Shown: positions 7,125 through 16,615, counted from the stretch's first letter. The stretch: 64,000 nucleotides of DNA from an uncultured Sphingomonas sp. (GCF_936927845.1 NZ_CAKZHV010000066.1:124001-188000); one strand, 5' to 3'. Numbers and translations: made by a program. The notes: generated by a model not told the origin, from the sequence alone.

Positions 7125-8748
7125 AGATCGCCTCCTTGAACGGCTCCATGCCGACGCGCCGATAAGTGTCGACGAAGCGTTCTCCGCCCTCGCGCACTTG
7201 GATGTAGGTGTCTGTCACGCGCTCGATCGCGTCGACCACGCCGTCCTCGCTGAAGCCCGGCCCGGTAATCTTGCCGAGACTCACGTCCTGCGCACCCGAC
7301 CCGCCGAGCAGCAGCTGGAAGTTCTCGACGCCCTTCTTATCGACGCCCAGGATGCCGATGTGCCCGGCATGATGGTGGCCGCAGGCATTGATGCAGCCCG
7401 AGATCTTGAGCTTCAATTCGCCCAGGTCACGCTGCCGCGCCGGATCGGCGAACCGCTCGGCAATCTTCTGCGCGAGCGGGATCGAGCGCGCGTTGGCGAG
7501 GCTGCAATAGTCGAGCCCCGGGCAGGCGATGATATCGCTGATGAGGTCGAGGTTAGCCTCGGCGAGCCCGGCCTCGACCAGCGCCTGCCAGACCAGCTTC
7601 AGGTCGGCGACGCGGACGTGGGGCAAGACGATGTTCTGCGCATGGGTGACGCGTAGTTCGTCGAAGCCGTAGCGTTCGGCCAGATCGGCCATGACGTCGA
7701 TCTGGTCGGCCGAGGCGTCACCCGGAATGCCGCCGATCGGCTTCAACGACACGTTGACGATCGCGTAGCCGGGCTGCTTGTGCGGCTTCACGTTCTGGTC
7801 GAGCCAGACCGCGAAATCGGGATCGCTGCGGTCGATCTCGGTCGGCGCATCCGCCTCGAACGCGGGGGCTGCGAACATCACGGTGATCCGCTCCAGCTCG
7901 GCGCGCGGCGGGTCGAGGCCGAGCTGCTTGACGGCCGCGAACTCCTCCTCGACCTGGCGGCGATACTCGTCCGCGCCGATCTCGTGGATCAAGATCTTGA
8001 TGCGCGCCTTGTAGATGTTGTCGCGGCGGCCGTAGCGATTGTAGACACGCAGGCAGGCCTCGAGATAGCTCATCAGGTCGTCGGCGGTGACGAAGTCGCG
8101 GATCTCGTGCGCGATCATCGGGGTGCGGCCCATGCCGCCGCCCGCGAAAATCCTCGCGCCCAACTCACCGTCGCGCATGACGAGCTGGATGCCGATGTCG
8201 TGCAGCCGCATCGCGGCGCGGTCCTCGTCCGCGGCGATCACCGCGATCTTGAACTTGCGCGGCAGGTAGCTGAACTCGGGGTGGAAGGTGCTCCACTGCC
8301 GCACCAGCTCGGCCCAGGGACGCGGATCGGCGACCTCGTCCGCGGCGGCTCCGGCGTACTGATCGGACGAGATGTTGCGGATGCAGTTTCCGCTCGTCTG
8401 GATCGCGTGCATCTGGACGGTCGCGATCTCGGCCAGGATGCCGGGCGCGTCGGACAGCTTGATCCAGTTGAACTGAATGTTCTGGCGGGTGGTGAAATGG
8501 CCGTAGCCGCGGTCGTATTTGCGCGCGATATGGCCGAGCATCCGCATCTGCCGGCTGTCCAGCGTGCCATAAGGCACCGCGATGCGCAGCATATACGCGT
8601 GGAGCTGGAGGTAGAGCCCGTTCATCAGCCGGAGCGGCTTGAACTGATCCTCGGTTATGTCGCCCGCCAGGCGGCGCTGCACTTGATCGCGAAACTCGTC
8701 GACGCGCGCGTCGACGATTGCCTGATCATATTCGTCGTACTTGTACAT
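7111..8748 (-). CDS. cysI: Assimilatory sulfite/nitrite reductase haemoprotein
   Basis: Sirohaem/[4Fe-4S] reductase that takes sulfite to sulfide with six electrons. The 545-residue protein has the duplicated nitrite/sulfite reductase fold: GHFTTRQNIQFNWI and GNCIRNISSD in the first half, and the cluster ligands CPGLDYC and CINACGHHHAGHIGI in the second. With no cysJ flavoprotein in the window, the electron donor may be ferredoxin or an unlinked reductase. The ATG at 8748 shares one base with the DUF2849 stop (TGATG). A TTG at 8760 is possible but less likely. The specific name cysI is inferred from its neighbours cysH and cobA. Confidence 0.93.
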   Translation of the reverse strand: MYKYDEYDQAIVDARVDEFRDQVQRRLAGDITEDQFKPLRLMNGLYLQLHAYMLRIAVPYGTLDSRQMRMLGHIARKYDRGYGHFTTRQNIQFNWIKLSDAPGILAEIATVQMHAIQTSGNCIRNISSDQYAGAAADEVADPRPWAELVRQWSTFHPEFSYLPRKFKIAVIAADEDRAAMRLHDIGIQLVMRDGELGARIFAGGGMGRTPMIAHEIRDFVTADDLMSYLEACLRVYNRYGRRDNIYKARIKILIHEIGADEYRRQVEEEFAAVKQLGLDPPRAELERITVMFAAPAFEADAPTEIDRSDPDFAVWLDQNVKPHKQPGYAIVNVSLKPIGGIPGDASADQIDVMADLAERYGFDELRVTHAQNIVLPHVRVADLKLVWQALVEAGLAEANLDLISDIIACPGLDYCSLANARSIPLAQKIAERFADPARQRDLGELKLKISGCINACGHHHAGHIGILGVDKKGVENFQLLLGGSGAQDVSLGKITGPGFSEDGVVDAIERVTDTYIQVREGGERFVDTYRRVGMEPFKEAIYGQA

Positions 8749-9044
8749 CAGATTACCCAATTCCCGGCCGTGGGGTCGGCCGGCTTCAACGTCAGGTCGG
8801 GGCGCACGGTAGGGCCGAGCGCGCGGATGCCGTCCTTGATGTGCGCGGGGCGCGGACCCTCCGGCGTGGCGACCCCCTCGATCACGTAGGGCACGTTGAC
8901 GCGGCGCGAGGCTTCCTCCGCGCGCGCGATCGCCTCGGCATGGTCGCCCGCGTCGACCGCGTCCTCAATGTGGCGCGACCAGCCACTGCCGGTCCACCAG
9001 ATCACGTCGCCGCTCGGCAGGTCGTTGCCCGTCACCAATTTCAC
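8748..9044 (-). CDS. DUF2849 domain protein
   Basis: A 98-residue protein with VKLVTGNDLPSGDVIWW at the start and HIKDGIRALGPTVRPDL near the end, typical of DUF2849. The family is found in alphaproteobacterial sulfite reductase operons directly before cysI; its biochemical role is unknown. The GTG at 9044 is chosen because GAAGGTGGAA lies just upstream and homologues begin with KLVT. Coupling to cysI is through TGATG, and cobA ends 10 bp upstream. Confidence 0.87.
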   Translation of the reverse strand: MKLVTGNDLPSGDVIWWTGSGWSRHIEDAVDAGDHAEAIARAEEASRRVNVPYVIEGVATPEGPRPAHIKDGIRALGPTVRPDLTLKPADPTAGNWVI

Positions 9045-9054
9045 GCTTCCACCT

Positions 9055-9843
9055 TCACGCAAATGTCTCCGCCACGCGCGCATAGCCGGCGAGCTTGTTC
9101 TCGGCATCTGACAAATCGACCACTTCGCCCACCACGATGATGGCAGGGCTGGCGACGCCCTCGCGCCGCACCATCGCGCCCAGATCGGCGAGCAACGTGC
9201 GCAGCGCGCGGTGGCCGGGACAGGTGCCCTTTTCCAGCACCGCCACGGGCATGTCGGGCGCGACACCGTCGGCCATCAATTTGTCAGCGATCTGATCGGC
9301 GGTGGCGACGCCCATGTAGATGACGAGCGTGCGGCCTTGCCCGGCGAGCCCCGACCAGTCCTGCTCGCTCAACCCTTTGCACTGGCCCGCGACGAAGCTG
9401 ACGGCGCTGGAATGATCACGGTGAGTGAGCGGCAGCATCGCCTCCGCCGCGCAGCCGAGCGCGGCCGACACGCCCGGGATCACTTCGACCGGCAGCCCCG
9501 CGGCGCGCACCGCCTCCACCTCCTCGCCGCCGCGACCGAAAATGAATGGGTCGCCGCCCTTCAGCCGTACGACGACCGAGCCGGCGCGGACGTGCGCGAC
9601 GATCAGCGCGTTGATCGCTTCCTGCGGCAGGGTATGGCGCGCGCGGCGTTTCGCGACCGAGATTCGCTGCGCCGCCGCGGGCGCGATATCGAGCACGCGC
9701 AGGTCGATCAGCCCGTCATGGACGACGACATCGGCGGATTTCAGCGCCTCCACCGCGCGGACGGTCAGCAGTCCGGGGTCGCCCGGGCCCGCGCCGACGA
9801 GGATGACGCGACCGCGCGCGTCGGGATCGAGCAGACTTGCCAT
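9055..9843 (-). CDS. cobA: Uroporphyrinogen-III C-methyltransferase
   Basis: SAM-dependent enzyme converting uroporphyrinogen III to precorrin-2, the first committed step to sirohaem and cobalamin. At 262 residues it is the stand-alone SUMT without the CysG N-terminal dehydrogenase/ferrochelatase domain. Motifs are VGAGPGDPGLLT at 16-27, VVVRLKGGDPFIFGRGGEE around 90 and EVIPGVSAALG. As the first gene of the sulfur operon it supplies the sirohaem of CysI; the oxidase/chelatase must be encoded elsewhere. The operon promoter should lie in 9844-9912, where I see no clear -35/-10 pair. Confidence 0.93.
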   Translation of the reverse strand: MASLLDPDARGRVILVGAGPGDPGLLTVRAVEALKSADVVVHDGLIDLRVLDIAPAAAQRISVAKRRARHTLPQEAINALIVAHVRAGSVVVRLKGGDPFIFGRGGEEVEAVRAAGLPVEVIPGVSAALGCAAEAMLPLTHRDHSSAVSFVAGQCKGLSEQDWSGLAGQGRTLVIYMGVATADQIADKLMADGVAPDMPVAVLEKGTCPGHRALRTLLADLGAMVRREGVASPAIIVVGEVVDLSDAENKLAGYARVAETFA

Positions 9844-9912
9844 GGGTGGCAGATGGGCCTGCCGCGCCGCGTGCGCAAACCAGCGAAGCTTGCCGCGCGC
9901 GTAGCCGAGGTT

Positions 9913-10866
9913 TCAGTGCCGCGCCGCGCCCCTGCCGCCGCGCGCTTTCTGCACCTGATGCACGACCAGTGCGATGATCGCGCCGACGATCAGTCCGATG
10001 ACCCCCGACAGTGCCGCCGTGACCACCCACGCCACCGCGCGGCCGAGCGTCCCGGTTGCGTGCCCTGCGACCTCGGACGCGTGATGAACGACGTGCGCAG
10101 GCCCGGCGAGACCGAGTTCCTCCGCGCCGTGGAGCAGGATGCCGCCGCCGACCCAGATCATCGCCGCAGTGCCGATCACCGCCAGCCAGCGCATCATGAC
10201 GGGCACGCCCTTGACCAGCCCGCGCCCGATCGCCTGGAGCGCGCCCAAGCGCTGCCTGGCGAGATAAAGCCCGACGTCGTCTGCCTTCACGATCAGCGCG
10301 ACGACGCCGTACACCCCCGCGGTGATCGCGATCGCGACCAGCACAAGCGTGATCGCCTGCGTCAGGATCGGCGTGTCACTGACCTCGCCCAATGCGATCG
10401 CCATGATCTCCGCCGACAGGATGAAGTCGGTGCGGATCGCGCCGGAAACCTTCTGGTTTTCCAGTTCGACGGGATCGGTGGCGACGGCTTCTTCTTCGCC
10501 GCCGTGGCCACCCGAGACAGCCTCGATCACCTTCTCCGCGCCCTCGAAGCAGAGGTAGAGGCCGCCCAGCATCAAGAGCGGCGTGATCGCCCAGGGTGCG
10601 AAGGCGCTCAGGATCAGCGCGGCGGGTAGCAGGAACAGCAATTTGTTGCGCAGCGATCCGAGCGCGATCTTGCCGATGATCGGCAGCTCGCGCTTGGGCG
10701 AGAGGCCGACGACGTAGCGCGGCGTCACCGCGGTATCATCGACCACGACGCCCGCCGCCTTGGTTCCCGCCTTCGCCGCCGCGCCCGCCACGTCGTCGAG
10801 CGAGGCGGCGGCGAGCCGCGTCAGCCCGGCGATGTCGTCGAGCAGTGCGACCAGCCCGCTTGCCAT
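9913..10866 (-). CDS. DUF808 family inner-membrane protein
   Basis: A 317-residue protein starting MASGLVALLDDIAGLTRLAA and containing SLDDVAGAAAKAGTKAAGV, the signature of the DUF808 (YedI-like) family. At least five hydrophobic segments are visible, with a conserved FEGAEKVIEAV and DFILSAEIMAIALG between them. Function is unknown; members are often annotated as inner-membrane or possible stress proteins. It lies 28 bp downstream of the dehydrogenase gene and 69 bp before cobA, all on the minus strand, so read-through into the sulfur operon is possible. Confidence 0.88.
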   Translation of the reverse strand: MASGLVALLDDIAGLTRLAAASLDDVAGAAAKAGTKAAGVVVDDTAVTPRYVVGLSPKRELPIIGKIALGSLRNKLLFLLPAALILSAFAPWAITPLLMLGGLYLCFEGAEKVIEAVSGGHGGEEEAVATDPVELENQKVSGAIRTDFILSAEIMAIALGEVSDTPILTQAITLVLVAIAITAGVYGVVALIVKADDVGLYLARQRLGALQAIGRGLVKGVPVMMRWLAVIGTAAMIWVGGGILLHGAEELGLAGPAHVVHHASEVAGHATGTLGRAVAWVVTAALSGVIGLIVGAIIALVVHQVQKARGGRGAARH

Positions 10867-10893
10867 GTTGTCAGTACCCCCGATTGTATACTT

Positions 10894-12303
10894 CTACGCG
10901 TCGGCGAGCCCGATGCCGATCGACGCGCGCGCCGCCTCCGCCTCGTTCGAGACGACGGGATAGGCGCAATAATCCGCCGCGTAATACGCGCTCGGGCGGT
11001 GGTTGCCGGACCAGCCGATGCCGCCGAACGGCGCCGACGAGGACGCGCCGTTGGTTGGCTTGTTCCAGTTGACGATGCCGGCGCGCGCTCCGGCCCAGAA
11101 GCGGTCGTAGAGGATCGGCGTCTGGCTGACGAGCGAGGCGGACAGGCCGTAGCGGGTGTTGTTCGCTTCCGCGATCGCGGCGTCGAAATCGTCGACGCGG
11201 ATCACCTGGAGCAACGGCCCGAACAACTCGATGTCGGGGCGGTCGGGCAGGTCGGTCACGTCGATAATGCCGGGCGTCAGCATCGGCCGCTCGGGGTCCG
11301 GGCGCGCCATGTGGCGGATCGGGCGTCCGCCGCGCATCATCAATGCGAGGAAGCTCTCGGTCAGCCCGTCGGCGGCCTCGTTGTCGATCACCGGCCCCAT
11401 GAACGGCTGCGGATCGTCGTGCGGACGCCCGACGATCAGGCGACCGGCGAGGCGGTTGAGCTCGGCTAGGAAGTCTTCGGCAAGCGTTTCCTGCACGATC
11501 AGGCGGCGCGCGGCGGTGCAGCGCTGTCCGGCAGTGGTGAAGGCAGATTGCGCGACCAGCACCGCGGCGGCGGCGAGATCGGGCGTGTCCCACACCACAA
11601 TCGGGTTGTTGCCACCCATCTCAAGCGCCAGAATCTTTTCCGGCTTCTCGGCAAAGGCGCGGTTGAGTGCGAGGCCGGTGCGCGCCGAGCCGGTGAACAG
11701 CAGCCCGTCGATCCCATCATGCGCGGCGAGCGCCCGGCCTTCGTCGGGGCCGCCGATCACGACGCGCATGCACTCATCGGGCACGCCGGCGGCGTGGAGG
11801 CATTCGCACAGGAATACGCCGGTCGCGGGTGTCTTCTCCGATGGCTTGAACACCACCGCATTGCCCGCGATCAGCGCGGGGACGATGTGCCCGTTGGGCA
11901 GATGCGCGGGAAAATTATACGGCCCCAGCACCGCGAGCACGCCGTGCGGCTTGTGCCGCAGCGCCATGCGGCTGCCCATCGGCGCGTCCATGCGGCGCTG
12001 CGCGGTACGCTCGGCATAAGCGCTGACCGAAATGTCGACCTTGGCGATGACCGAATCGACTTCGGTGCGCGCTTCCCACAAAGGCTTGCCTGTTTCGCGC
12101 GCGATCACGTCGGCGAAGGCGTCGGCGCGCTGGCGCACGACATTGGCGAAGCGCCGCATCGTCTCGATGCGGAAGGTGACGGGGCGCGCCGCCCACGTCA
12201 CCCAGCCGTCGCGCGCGGTCGCGACCTCCAGATCGACGTCGCTCGTCGCCCCGCGCCACAGCTCGACACCCGTCGCGGGCTCAAACGAGATCAGCTCACC
12301 CAT
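10894..12303 (-). CDS. astD: Succinylglutamate semialdehyde dehydrogenase (AstD-like)
   Basis: NAD-dependent aldehyde dehydrogenase that would oxidise N-succinylglutamate 5-semialdehyde in the arginine succinyltransferase (AST) pathway. The 469-residue protein has the ALDH catalytic set: N130 in GPYNFPAHLPNGH, E228 in ALEMGGNNP and catalytic C262 in TAGQRCTAARR. The GPYNFPAHLPNGHIVPALIAG stretch and overall length point to AstD rather than a generic ALDH. No astA, astB, astC or astE is in the window, so the gene is separated from a complete AST cluster here. Substrate assignment is by family resemblance only. Confidence 0.82.
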   Translation of the reverse strand: MGELISFEPATGVELWRGATSDVDLEVATARDGWVTWAARPVTFRIETMRRFANVVRQRADAFADVIARETGKPLWEARTEVDSVIAKVDISVSAYAERTAQRRMDAPMGSRMALRHKPHGVLAVLGPYNFPAHLPNGHIVPALIAGNAVVFKPSEKTPATGVFLCECLHAAGVPDECMRVVIGGPDEGRALAAHDGIDGLLFTGSARTGLALNRAFAEKPEKILALEMGGNNPIVVWDTPDLAAAAVLVAQSAFTTAGQRCTAARRLIVQETLAEDFLAELNRLAGRLIVGRPHDDPQPFMGPVIDNEAADGLTESFLALMMRGGRPIRHMARPDPERPMLTPGIIDVTDLPDRPDIELFGPLLQVIRVDDFDAAIAEANNTRYGLSASLVSQTPILYDRFWAGARAGIVNWNKPTNGASSSAPFGGIGWSGNHRPSAYYAADYCAYPVVSNEAEAARASIGIGLADA

Positions 12304-12342
12304 GCGGCGTTCCTTACCGCAATAGGGAAGGAGCGAAAGGGG

Positions 12343-13704
12343 TCAGTCGGCGAGTGCCTGTCCCATTTGCCTGATCGCGCGCACCTTGGCGTGGAAGGGC
12401 GACCAGTCATCGTCGCGGTCGATCGCGGACCAGATCGCCTCGACCTCGTCGATCAGCATTGCGCACGGCTCGCCCGACCAGAAGGCGTGGTCGCGCGATT
12501 TTCGCGACGGGTAGCCGGACAAAGCGGCGCGCACCTCGTCCCACTCGGCGCCGTAGCTGGCCGGCAGATCGGTCGCGAACACGTCGAAGAAGAAGCGCGC
12601 GATCTCGACGCCCGAGCCGCGCAGCGCGCGCTCGACCGCCTGCACCAGTGCGCGGTCGCGCTCATGGTCCCGCGGGGAGCGACCCAACCGCCACAGAATC
12701 GCGGCGGTGACTTCGCGCTGATAATGTTCAGGAAAGCGGTCCAGCGCGGCGATCAGCGGTTCGGCGTCGCTGATCTGACGGAGCGAAACCGCGAGTTGCA
12801 TGACGTCCCAGTGGATCGCCTCGGGCTGGCGGCCAAAGGCGTAGAGGCCGGCATGGTCGAAATAGGCCGCGACGATCGACGGATCCCATTTGGGCGCGAA
12901 CCGCCACGGACCATAGTCGAAGCTCTCGCCGGTTACGTTGATGTTGTCGGAATTAAGGACGCCGTGGACGAAGCCCGCCGCCATGTAGCGCGCCGCGAGC
13001 CTCGCTGTTCGCTGGACGACGAGGTCGAGCAGGCGGACCGGATCGTCGCCGTCCTCACCGTAAAGGTGGCGCAGCACGTAGGCGGTGAGCGCACGCAGCC
13101 CGTCCTCGTCGCGGAGGTAGGCGAGCCGCTGGAACGTGCCGATGCGGATATGCCCGTGGCTCAATCGCACCAGCACCGCCGATCGGGTAGGCGACGGCTC
13201 ATCGCCGCGCTCCAGCGCCTCGCCCGTCTCGATCAGCGAAAAGCTGCGCGAGGTGGGAACATCCAGCGCTTCGAGCATCTCGCTCGCCAGCACCTCACGC
13301 ACGCCGCCCTTGAGCGTCAGACGACCGTCGCCGAAGCGGCTCCACGGCGTCTGGCCCGAGCCCTTGGTGCCGAGGTCCATCAATCGGCTGCCGCGGTCGC
13401 GCAGCTGCGCGAAGGTGAAGCCGCGCCCGTCGCCGAGCTCGGGATTGTACTGACGGAATTGGTGCCCGTGGTAGCGCAGCGCCAGCGACTCCGGCAGCGT
13501 GCCGGGCAGCGGCGTGAAGCGGCCGAAATGCGCGAGCCATTCCTCGTCAGCGAGCGTGGCGAGGCCGACCTCGTCCGCGGCGCGGTCGTTGCGGAAGCGC
13601 AGCACCGTTTGCGGGAAATCGGCGGCCGCGACGGGATCGTAGAAGCTGTCGCCCAAGCCAAGGATCGTCGTTTCGGGGCGGTACACTTGCGGGTCGATCG
13701 GCAT
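12343..13704 (-). CDS. selO: Protein adenylyltransferase SelO (YdiU/UPF0061)
   Basis: Pseudokinase-fold enzyme that in characterised members transfers AMP from ATP to Ser, Thr or Tyr of proteins, with links to redox stress. The 453 residues carry the family signatures YHGHQFRQYNPELGDGR at 78-94, LGTKGSGQTPWSR at 111-123 and FVHGVLNSDNINV at 245-257, which includes the active-site Asn/Asp. The C-terminal selenocysteine of mitochondrial forms is absent, as usual in bacteria. Start ATG at 13704 lies head to head with the hydrolase gene. Confidence 0.94.
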   Translation of the reverse strand: MPIDPQVYRPETTILGLGDSFYDPVAAADFPQTVLRFRNDRAADEVGLATLADEEWLAHFGRFTPLPGTLPESLALRYHGHQFRQYNPELGDGRGFTFAQLRDRGSRLMDLGTKGSGQTPWSRFGDGRLTLKGGVREVLASEMLEALDVPTSRSFSLIETGEALERGDEPSPTRSAVLVRLSHGHIRIGTFQRLAYLRDEDGLRALTAYVLRHLYGEDGDDPVRLLDLVVQRTARLAARYMAAGFVHGVLNSDNINVTGESFDYGPWRFAPKWDPSIVAAYFDHAGLYAFGRQPEAIHWDVMQLAVSLRQISDAEPLIAALDRFPEHYQREVTAAILWRLGRSPRDHERDRALVQAVERALRGSGVEIARFFFDVFATDLPASYGAEWDEVRAALSGYPSRKSRDHAFWSGEPCAMLIDEVEAIWSAIDRDDDWSPFHAKVRAIRQMGQALAD

Positions 13705-13741
13705 GCGTCAATATGGGGGCGCAGGCGACCGGGGTACAAGC

Positions 13742-14620
13742 GTGACAGGTTCTGGGGCAGGGTTCGAGGACTTCTTCTGGTGGTCGGCGGACGGGCTGCG
13801 GCTTCACGCGCGCGCTTATGCCGGGCGCGCCGACAGACCCGCGATCCTGTGCTTGCCCGGGCTGACCCGCAACGCGCGCGATTTCGCGTCGTTTGCCGAG
13901 CGTCTGGCACCCGACTGGCGCGTCCTCGCGGTCGAGTTCCGCGGTCGCGGCGAGAGTGCGTACGCGAAAGACCCGATGAGCTACGTCCCGCTCACCTATG
14001 CGCAGGACATAGCGGCGCTCATCGAGGCGGCGGGAGTGAACCGCTTCGTCGCGATCGGCACGTCGCTCGGCGGCATCGTCGCGATGCTGCTCGCAGGCAT
14101 GATGCCGGGCCGGATCGCGGGCGCGGTGCTGAACGACATCGGTCCGGACATCGAGCCCGCCGGCCTCGCGCGGGTGCGCGGCTATGTCGGAAAGTCGAGC
14201 AATCATCCGACGTGGATGCACGCCGCGCGCGCGCTGCAGGAATCGAGCGGATCGGTTTATCCCGACTGGGGCGTCGAGGACTGGCTCGCGATGGCGAAGC
14301 GCGTCTATCGCCTGAGCAGCGCCGGTCGGATCGTGCTCGATTACGACGCGCGGATCGCAGAGCCGTTTCGGCTGCCCGGCAACGAAGCCGGACCCGACAT
14401 GTGGCGCGCCTTTGCCGCGTTACGCGACGTGCCGGTGCTGGTGGTGCGCGGCGAGCGGTCCGACATGCTGTCGAGCGCGACCGCCGAGCGCATGCTCGCC
14501 ACGCTGCCCGGCGCGCGGCTGGTAACGGTGCCGCGCGTCGGGCACGTGCCGACGCTCGCCGAACCCGAAGCGCTCGGCGCGATCGAGCAACTGCTTGAGC
14601 GAGTTGCGGAACCCGCCTGA
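13742..14620 (+). CDS. Alpha/beta-fold hydrolase
   Basis: A 292-residue hydrolase with oxyanion region LCLPGLTRNARDF, VEFRGRGES, nucleophile elbow GTSLGG (Ser) and a C-terminal RVGHVPTLAEPEAL holding the catalytic His. No signal peptide. Substrate is unknown; esterases, epoxide hydrolases and haloperoxidase-like enzymes share this layout. The GTG at 13742 follows GGGG a few bases upstream; an ATG at 13703 in the same frame overlaps the divergent selO start and would add 13 residues. It begins a plus-strand run with the SDR, GH130-like and glycosyltransferase genes. Confidence 0.85.
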   Translation: MTGSGAGFEDFFWWSADGLRLHARAYAGRADRPAILCLPGLTRNARDFASFAERLAPDWRVLAVEFRGRGESAYAKDPMSYVPLTYAQDIAALIEAAGVNRFVAIGTSLGGIVAMLLAGMMPGRIAGAVLNDIGPDIEPAGLARVRGYVGKSSNHPTWMHAARALQESSGSVYPDWGVEDWLAMAKRVYRLSSAGRIVLDYDARIAEPFRLPGNEAGPDMWRAFAALRDVPVLVVRGERSDMLSSATAERMLATLPGARLVTVPRVGHVPTLAEPEALGAIEQLLERVAEPA

Positions 14621-14660
14621 TCGCTCGGGCGTCTCGCCCGCTGAACGATCAGGAATCATC

Positions 14661-15425
14661 ATGCCGCAAACCAACGTCGCCGACGCGCACACCCATGTCC
14701 TGCCGCTCAAGGGTCGGCGCGCGGTCATTAGCGGCGGCTCGACCGGGATCGGCCGTGCGATCGCGGCGCTGCTCGCCGCTGAGGGCGCGCGTGTGTTCAT
14801 CGGCGCGAGCACGCCCGAACATCTGGATGACGCACTCGCGCGCATCCGCGACGTAGGCGAGGGCGACGGCGTCGTGCTCGACCTCGCCGAGCCGGACAAT
14901 GTCGGCCGCTTCCTCGACGCGGCGCGCGAATCGCTCGGCGGATACGACATCGTCGTCGCCAACGCGGCGGTCGGCGCCAGCGGCCTGACCGAAATGGATG
15001 AGCCCGCGCTGCGCCACGCAATCTCGCTCAACTTCACGCATTATCTGCTGCTCGCGCAACAAGCTGCCGCGGCGATGCGCGACGAGGGCGACATCGTGCT
15101 GGTGGGATCGATGAGCGCCTATGTGCTCGGACCGCACTCAACCGTCTACGCCGGGATCAAGGCGGGCATACAGGGCTTCTCGGTCGCGCTGCGCCGCGAA
15201 TTGGGCGTGAAGGGCATCCGCGTCGCGCTGGTGGAGCCCGGCATGACCGGCTCGTCGATGCAGGAGCCCGACATCTCGCCCGAGGAACAGCGCGAGCAGA
15301 TCGGCGAGGAGAAGATGCTGCGCGCGGAGGTTATCGCGGCGGGCGTTCATTACCTCCTCACGCAACCGCGCCGCACCGTGATCCAGCGGCTGACGATCAG
15401 CCCGCGCGTGCAGGACGGCGAATGA
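14661..15425 (+). CDS. Short-chain dehydrogenase/reductase (SDR)
   Basis: Classical SDR of 254 residues: dinucleotide-binding GGSTGIG at 25-31, N-A-A-V at 101-104, and the catalytic set Ser150/Ser152, Tyr163 and Lys167 in the YxxxK motif. It would reduce or oxidise an alcohol/carbonyl with NAD(P). The N-terminal leader (DAHTHVLPLKGRRA) is somewhat longer than in minimal SDRs. The ATG at 14661 follows AGGA; an upstream in-frame start at 14595 lies inside the hydrolase gene. Its stop overlaps the next start as ATGA, implying a shared pathway with the GH130-like gene. Confidence 0.87.
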   Translation: MPQTNVADAHTHVLPLKGRRAVISGGSTGIGRAIAALLAAEGARVFIGASTPEHLDDALARIRDVGEGDGVVLDLAEPDNVGRFLDAARESLGGYDIVVANAAVGASGLTEMDEPALRHAISLNFTHYLLLAQQAAAAMRDEGDIVLVGSMSAYVLGPHSTVYAGIKAGIQGFSVALRRELGVKGIRVALVEPGMTGSSMQEPDISPEEQREQIGEEKMLRAEVIAAGVHYLLTQPRRTVIQRLTISPRVQDGE

Positions 15426-16579
15426 CACAAGCCGCGCCCGCCGTCGCGCACGACGCGCTGATCCTCGATCCGCGCGATGTCGAGCTGTCGCGCTCGCCGC
15501 TGGCGGGCAAGATCGACGCCGAAACCTATGTGCTCGGCGCGTTCAATCCTGGGCTGACACGGTTGCCGAACGGTAATCTGCTGATGATGGTGCGCGTGGC
15601 GGAGGCCTTGCGGCACCCGATCAAGGGGGGCCACGTCCACGCGATCCGCTGGGACGAGGGCGCCTACGTGCTCGACGCTTGGCCGCTGCAACTCGTCGAC
15701 ACCAGCGATCCGCGCAAGTTCATGATGCGCGGCGGCGGGTGGAAGGTGATGGCGCTCACCTCGCTGTCGTGGCTGCTGCCGGTCGAGCTGAACGGGGACG
15801 GCACCCGCATCGAGGCGATCCACTACGATCGCGCCGTGGCTCCGCGCCGCGCCTACCAATGCTACGGTGTCGAGGACGCGCGGATCAGCCGGGTCGACGA
15901 CCGCTATTACATGACGACCTGCTCGGTTAGCCCGGAGCGGCACTCGACCACGCTCTACACCAGCGACGACGCGCTCGACTGGCAGCTGCAGGGGATCGTG
16001 CTCGATCATCAGAACAAGGACATGCTGATCTTCGAGGGGAAGGTCGCAGGCAAGTTCTGGGCGCAGACGCGGCCGCTCGGCGATCTCTACTTCGCGTATC
16101 CGCCCGATTCGCCGTGGCGTGCAGGGCCGTCGATCAATCTCGCGACTTCGCCCGATGCGCTCCACTGGAAACCGTATGACGAGCCCGGCATCCGCCCGCA
16201 CGCCGCCACCGTCGCGACTGCGCGGATGGGCGGCGGCGCGCAGCCGGTGCGCGCGAGCGTCGAGGGGCAGGAGGGCTGGCTGACCCTGTGGCACGGCGTC
16301 GAGCCGAGCGGCGTGGTCGGCATCTATCGAACCTATTGGACATTGCTCGACCTCGACGATCCGTCGCGCACGATCGCGACCTGCCACACGCCGCTGCTCG
16401 AACCGGCACCGGCGCTGACCGAGCCGTTGCGCGACGCAATGTATCTCGACAACGTCGTCTTCACGACGGGCATCGTCGACGGCGGCAATCACTGGATCGT
16501 CGCGAGCGGGGAGGCCGATCTCGCCTGCCGGATCACGCACGTGCCCAAGGATGCGCTGCGCGCTTCACCATCGCAGTAG
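15422..16579 (+). CDS. GH130-like glycoside phosphorylase/hydrolase
   Basis: A 385-residue five-bladed beta-propeller protein of the GH130 type, whose known members phosphorolyse beta-mannosides such as mannobiose. Family-like features are FNPGLTRLPNGNLLMMVRV at 41-59, GVEDARISRVDDRYYMTT, LIFEGKVAGKFW, GGGAQPV and GWLTLWHGVEPSG. The aspartate general acid expected near VEDARI is present. Similar proteins are also called glycosidases, and the exact linkage cannot be told. It is translationally coupled to the SDR and followed by a glycosyltransferase, which suggests a small glycan or glycoconjugate metabolism unit. Confidence 0.78.
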   Translation: MTQAAPAVAHDALILDPRDVELSRSPLAGKIDAETYVLGAFNPGLTRLPNGNLLMMVRVAEALRHPIKGGHVHAIRWDEGAYVLDAWPLQLVDTSDPRKFMMRGGGWKVMALTSLSWLLPVELNGDGTRIEAIHYDRAVAPRRAYQCYGVEDARISRVDDRYYMTTCSVSPERHSTTLYTSDDALDWQLQGIVLDHQNKDMLIFEGKVAGKFWAQTRPLGDLYFAYPPDSPWRAGPSINLATSPDALHWKPYDEPGIRPHAATVATARMGGGAQPVRASVEGQEGWLTLWHGVEPSGVVGIYRTYWTLLDLDDPSRTIATCHTPLLEPAPALTEPLRDAMYLDNVVFTTGIVDGGNHWIVASGEADLACRITHVPKDALRASPSQ

Positions 16580-16615
16580 GTGCGCATTAGCGTGTCGCGG
16601 GCTATGCCCTCGCGC

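Noticed and set aside
9055..9843. CysG multifunctional sirohaem synthase
   Set aside because: The protein has only the methyltransferase part; no NAD-binding dehydrogenase/chelatase domain precedes it.
11548..14598. 1016-codon plus-strand frame
   Set aside because: It is antisense to astD and selO and overlaps the hydrolase gene; it is a product of high third-position GC, with no recognisable domain.
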